From Auriscalpium vulgare (lineage: Eukaryota > Basidiomycota > Agaricomycetes > Russulales > Auriscalpiaceae): a stretch of 64,000 bases of DNA. Where the stretch lies: NCBI GenBank assembly GCA_019915015.1, contig JAHBBC010000002.1, positions 2,666,001 to 2,730,000 on the forward strand. Direction: 5' to 3'. Position numbers and translations under genes: made by a program. The notes under the pieces are model-generated. The model did no database searches. It had not been told where the DNA came from and saw only the letters and a list, made by a program, of their open reading frames with translations. Below, piece after piece: positions 58,901-64,000 of the stretch; position 1 is the first letter of the stretch, and each line of letters starts with the position of its first letter.

Positions 58901-59376
58901 CCGTTTTAATTGCCTGCGTGCGCGGGAACCCCGGGGCTCTCGTGTGTGCGGCGCGCGCTATCCACCCCAGGAGAGGGATCAGGGCGTGCGCCTATGCCGC
59001 TCGCCATATGTGCCGACGGCATGCCACTCTGCGCCCCCAGGATCTACGTCGCGTCCGACGAGGCCCAGTTGGGCCGCGCGCCTACGCCAATCGCGCCGCG
59101 CCGAGGCTAACTGCCGGCTCGCAGGGCAGTGCAGCAGAGGACCCCCGTAACTCATGCCAGGGGTATGATCCGCCAAACGGGGTCAACTACCATTTTTTTT
59201 TGCGGCTCGCGACCCCTTCCAGCTACCATTCGCCCCTCAGACCTCCGTTTGGGGTCCGTAGCTACCACGGATAGGATCATAGCTTCAAAAAAATCGTAGT
59301 TTATTGTAAAAAGCTCCGCTTTGCGTGCAGGCAGGAGGGGATGTACTACGGATGCGCAGAGGCCTGTCAAACTGAC
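55966..59376. other. Gene-poor GC-rich region
   Basis: Many Arg/Ala/Pro-rich open frames occur in all frames. None has a recognisable domain or a plausible exon chain. A small agatt repeat lies near 56190. The last 200 bases (about 59160-59370) are probably downstream sequence of the transposon listed next. Confidence 0.5.
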
Positions 59377-62300
59377 CTATTCATCTGGTTCATCGTCACC
59401 CGCCTGTTCAAGACCCGCCTTGACCCTCCCACTAAGCTCCTTGATAGCACGAGCGATATTCGCGACGTTCTGCTTGAGGGCGACATAGCACGCGCCATCA
59501 GATTTTACCAAAGCTAGTGTTGAGCCCGAGGTTTGGAGGGGATGGTCGAGGGCATACAGGAAGTAGGACGGTTTCAGGAAGGCGAACCGAGGGATCTTGC
59601 TAGGATCGGCGAGGGAGAATTGGTTGTGTCGGACCGGCTTGAACAGTCTCACAGCGATGTAAGAAAGAGCGGTGATGCGAGACGTGTCCGAAGCCCAACC
59701 ATGTTTGCCGTTCTTACCGGCCGACTTCTCGTACATGGTCAGGACTAACCAGCCATCAGCGCATGCCGAGTCATGTTGAAGATTACGACGCACCTTCTGC
59801 AAGGCAGATTGCCTCATCAACAAGAACCAAGCCATAAGAAGGCGGCATGCCAGTGTGAGCAGCGTAGAGGTGTTTGAGCGGCGTGACATTGGCCGAGTGT
59901 GCGACCTTGGGGACGTGATGCTTTGCGAAGATCGCTGCTCGCCTCCGTTCAGCCTGGCGGACGTCAATACCATGTATGTGCACTCATACAACACTAGCAG
60001 ACGCACCTGATACGATGCATTTGCAGCGACCTCAGCCGCGTTTGCAGCCGTCCCTGGTGCAGGAGCAACAGCTTCTTCGCCGTTGATTGCTCCGTCTCGA
60101 CCGCCCGCAGCTGGCTGCCGCCAGCGCATCGACCGACCCGCGCCCGTGGTAACACCGCGCTCTGTAACACCGCGCTCTTCTTGACGCTTGAGAACATCCT
60201 TGACCAACTGCAGAAGGCGTTTTTTCTCGGAGAGCGTTGACTGGGCGGGTGGACCGTTATCAGAGGAAGGTGGTAGATCTTCCGAGGACTTGAAGGCCTT
60301 TGTTCGGACACCTTTCTCAGCCTGTCTGGTATGATGCGACCGGCGGATGACTGCGAGCTGTTCGAGATCGAATTCAGCAGAGATCACTGTGTCCTGGAAG
60401 GTCCTGCGCTCGTCGGGGTCGGACACAGCAGGGAGCGACTGGGCGAGGATCTTCCCTATATGTGCAGCGTCTTTGCGTGTTGCATCCGCTGTGTCTTCAG
60501 GCAATTGCAGTCTAGTAATGTGAGGGTTAGACTCTGTAAGATCTATCGGCGGTGAGAGGAGGACAAAACACGAACATGTCGACAGTGCTCTGGACGCATA
60601 AGGCAGCTGCTGCGCAAGTCAAATCGTTCAACTGCTGGTCGAAGACCGCACCAACTCCGTCTGCATTCTCTGCCTTCTTCAACCCATTTTCAATCTGGAG
60701 CATCTCGGGCTCGTCTTCGTCCATCTCAGGACCCTCGTCTTCGGAATCGGACTGGCCATAGATTGCATCCCAAGCCTCCTGCGAATACCAACTCGACAAC
60801 GATGGGAATGCGCGAACACGGTGAGCTTGATTCTGCAATTTGTCCAGAAAATCCGGGTCTAGTACGAGAGCGTCCCACAGATTCGCTGCCTCCGAATGGG
60901 CCTGTTGTGTTGCTTGCTCAATGTCGTGATCAGAAGGGAATGTGGAGAGGGCATGGAGGTCGAGATGTCGATTGTCGGTATAGGTATGATTGTATCCATT
61001 CGCTCTTTCCTTGCCCTCAGATGTCTTTGCAAGGAAGAGATGCTCGCGCAAGCGGACTGAGAGCTTCGGAATCATATGATAGAAGTCTTGCAAGGTGAAG
61101 TCCTTCACAAGCTGTCGACAAATGCCGAAGACATGCTCACAGACTTCGGTTGATAGAAGCCAGGGCAGCAATGGGTATCTGCCGTCGAGGTGGTCCCGAT
61201 AGATGATCACCAACTGAAGGAAACCAACGACTAGGAAGTTTGTGATGTCGCGTGCCTCGGGAGATATGAAGTGTTGAGCTTTTCGGTAGCCCGCGATGTC
61301 CATGAAGTCGGTCCACATTTCCATGAAGAAGTGCGCACGCAGCACCATGCGAACACGTTCGATAATTGGGATCGATCGATTCTGGTATGCATCCACGAGC
61401 TCTCCAAACACAAAGAGGTAGATAATCGAGCCGACCATTTCACGATGCTCGTTGGTGAACCATGCTAGCGTATGACCGGAGAAGAGACGGGTCGCAGCAT
61501 TGTCGTCTTGTCGATCAAGTTTCTCGACATCCCTCCGAAACAATGTCCCTGTTGCTTCAATTGCTGCAAGGCGGAAGTGGCTGTACGACGTCGTATAGCT
61601 GCCCAAAGTAAGTATCCGGGCACCTGAGAATGCGTTGTTCCGGTACGTCTTGCGCCCATGGTTCGAATCTTGAATGAGTGCGACAGGCTGTCGCCCTGCG
61701 CCGATGAGAGGAATGTGGAGGTTGATGTCACGATGTGAGCGAATAGGGTGCCTGAGGGTGTAGTCAATGTACGCAACGGCGTGAGCGACCAGGAGACGTT
61801 GAAGGGAGCGCTCGACAGCCGTGCCGTCTGCGGCGTAGGATACAACGTTGATCTTGCGGGAGAGAAGGCCATTCAATATTAATTCCAGGTGGACGAACAG
61901 TTGCTCCGCCGAGTTTGACTCTGAGATAGGGAGCGCCGCAACGACGATAGTCGGAACGCCGGGAAGAGGGATCTGGAGGGTCCATACGCGTATCTGGCAT
62001 GTGTCGGTGAGCTGCATGCCTCCGAAGTATTCGTAGAACTCATACCTTCTTAGCCTTCTCGATCTTCCTGGTGCGGATGAGGGCATCGAGTGTGTTGATG
62101 TCGCTCACGACGACGGGATCGCCAGGACTCCCTAGAAGCACGTAGCACTTTCGTATTGGGTCCCAGTGAGGCCTCAAAGACTCTAGCAGCTTCGTATCAT
62201 CACATGCGAGGCCAACGGGACCCACAAGGTAGTCCAATGATTTCAGCCGTTCGTAGATAAATTCAAATGTTGCCTCTGTGATGCCGATGGGAAACTGCAC

Positions 62301-64000
62301 TTCGTGCGCACGACGTTTCCTTCGGGTCATTTATCAGTCAATTGTATCAATGCAATCTTGTAAACACTGACTGGAGTGTCCGTTCTGCGGGTACGGGTAG
62401 CACATTCATCATGGATTCATATGCTCGCGGGCTTAAGACGTGGATAATTTGCGCCCACTCCAATGTCATGGCTGAATATCGCATGCCGTTCAAAGGGACA
62501 CCTCGTTCTTCTAAATCTTTCTTCTTGACGAGATCGTTCATCAAGGCGACAAACAAGGAATTGCCATGCTTGCCCTCGATAACGCCTCTTGCGAAGACTA
62601 GGCATGCACTATGAGGGTTCTGTGCAGACAATGATCAGAAGCTGTAACGTGGGGATACTATGAACTTGAAGCTACTGACATCTTCGTATGCCTCCAGAAG
62701 AGGTGCAAGGTCGGGATGAGTAAGAGCATATCGATGGAGGGCCTGTATGTCGTCTTTCTGAGCATGATTGGGGGTGAAGCGGCGATTCTTAGGCTCGGGG
62801 ACTGGCTTGCGAGTCGCATTCTGGAATACGTGGACATGCAGCAGAGCGAGGCAGTTGACACAAGTAACATCCTCAGTTGACTCTTCCGGCACCCTTACAG
62901 TGCGAAGACAATCTGTCGCAAGGACATGAAGGGGAGGCGACCGATAGTTCTTCCACTGCCACCGATGCTCTTGCTCCGTGTCGACTACTTGCTTTCTGGC
63001 CTTATCCAACGAACGATAATCTGGTGCCGAATACAACTCTAACGCCAAATCGGCGAGGGAAGGCCCGCCGCCCCCGCCGTATGGTGTGCGCTCCAAATAT
63101 TGACGCACACGAGCGTATTTTGCTGCGCGAAGTCCGAAACAAGGACGATCTATCATTCTCGGAGCGGGGGCCTGCGTCGATGAGGTTGATGCCCAGATGT
63201 GGCCCAGTGTATGTGATCGCATTGTGCCCTTGCAAACTTTCTGGTGCTGTTTGAATGCCTTGGTGTGATACGCCCCAGTCATAAGCATGTACTTGTTGCA
63301 TCGAGAGCATCGGACCTTCCGAACATCGTCTAGACAGAACTCGGCCATGTCGTCAAGCGCAAGGATTTTCTCCTTGAATTTGGTATACGCCTTTGAGTTG
63401 TCGTCCCTACCGCGTTTGACGAAGGAATTGGCCAGGCGCGTGCTGATTGCTCCAGACGATGGCCCAACATCAGCGCTTGCGGTGCTTGCAGACACGGTAG
63501 CAATGACATCCTTATTCTTTCCCTTGGGCGCGAAGAACGGATGAATGGGCCCAGGGACAGTGCGTGTGCGTTTTGCAGGATGGATAGGCGCCTGAGCCTC
63601 TGAGTCGTGGTCAGATTGAGCGCTTGTTGCTTCACTCGCGCTCGCAGCCGTCTTGTCGTCTGCGCTCGAGCTCCCTTTCCTCCGCCTTTTCAGTAAGCCC
63701 CGCGCAGCCTTCAGTGTCGTCCCAATGGAACTGATGATCTTCTTAGATGCCCTTGACAGTCGACTTCCATCGGATGCGCAATCCTCCGCCTCACTTCCCA
63801 CCGACGACACCCTTCTTGACGACATTGACGCAGCATCAGAAGTCCCATTTTCCAAATGGCTTCTCCATTCTGTGATACTGCCAGGCCCATCCTGGTCCAG
63901 CATTCCACCACGCGGAACTGGTGGGAGATCATCGTCGACAGTGGATGGAGAGAGCAACGACCGGCCGTATGCGCAGCTGGTATCGGTGGTATCGGGCATA
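59170..64000 (-). mobile_element. Transposon carrying the DDE-like transposase, partial
   Basis: Defined by the transposase gene. The left end probably lies between about 59170 and 59370, where composition changes and AT-rich sequence begins. The right end is outside the window. No terminal repeats could be tested. Confidence 0.4.
59377..63999 (-). CDS. Large DDE/RNase H-like transposase, 5' end at window edge
   Basis: Minus-strand exons can be chained from the window edge (63999) to a stop at 59377: 63999-about 62685, a short exon containing NPHSACLVFARGVIEG, one with KRRAHEVQFPIGITEATFEF, a long exon from about 62010 to 60570, then three C-terminal exons. Most introns are canonical and in frame. 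A Cys/His cluster (VRCSRCNKYMLM...HQKVCKG) suggests a zinc finger. Acidic motifs GLACDDTKLL and SYAADGTAVER, followed by QDSNHGRKTYRNNAFSGAR, recall the catalytic core and the D..H..K..RN pattern of P-element/THAP9-type transposases. That assignment is tentative. No stop interrupts the core. The protein begins at or beyond the window end, so length (over 1200 residues) is a minimum. Confidence 0.65.

Overview
The window looks like a piece of a basidiomycete (Agaricomycetes) nuclear genome. The evidence is many genes cut by 45-65 nt GT..AG introns, GC-rich coding DNA, and families typical of mushroom-forming fungi: FunK1-type kinase, F-box/LRR proteins, Bud6/Aip3, a DUF6532 protein, Plavaka-type and Tnp2/CMC-type transposases, and secreted CBM19 proteins. 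No tRNA, rRNA or CRISPR array was seen. All exon structures were built by reading splice sites and frames by eye. No database search was run.

Layout. 1-0.9 kb: minisatellite. 0.9-3.95 kb: a divergent pair of uncharacterised spliced genes. 4.5-5.5 kb: broken Byr4/Bfa1-like gene, with an AT-rich element carrying an intact Tnp2-like transposase beside it (5.7-9.2 kb). 9.2-12.6 kb: GC-rich and gene-poor. 12.6-15.6 kb: FunK1-like pseudokinase with a frameshift. 15.6-22.5 kb: largely unresolved. 22.5-30.7 kb: cluster of secreted-protein genes (copies 1, 2, relic 3, copy 4), interrupted by an unknown gene. 30.8-32.7 kb: F-box gene. 33.0-38.7 kb: DUF6532 gene divergent from an intact Plavaka transposase. 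39.4-41.9 kb: duplicated segment with secreted copy 5. 42.6-45.8 kb: Bud6/Aip3. 46.2-56.0 kb: F-box gene, SKP1-like fusion, unknown gene, shortened F-box gene. 56.0-59.4 kb: gene-poor. 59.4-64.0 kb: large DDE-like transposase running to the window edge.

Two stories stand out. First, the five-member secreted family shares signal peptide, intron positions and a TATA-containing promoter, but only copy 1 keeps a full C-terminal chitin-binding (CBM19) module; the others lost it by different events. Second, a SKP1 homologue is fused through canonical introns to a roughly 350-residue membrane-anchored tail and lies divergently next to an F-box gene, which suggests a possible membrane-tethered SCF-like ligase arrangement. 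Bud6 is the only clearly conserved housekeeping gene; most of the rest is mobile, duplicated or decaying.
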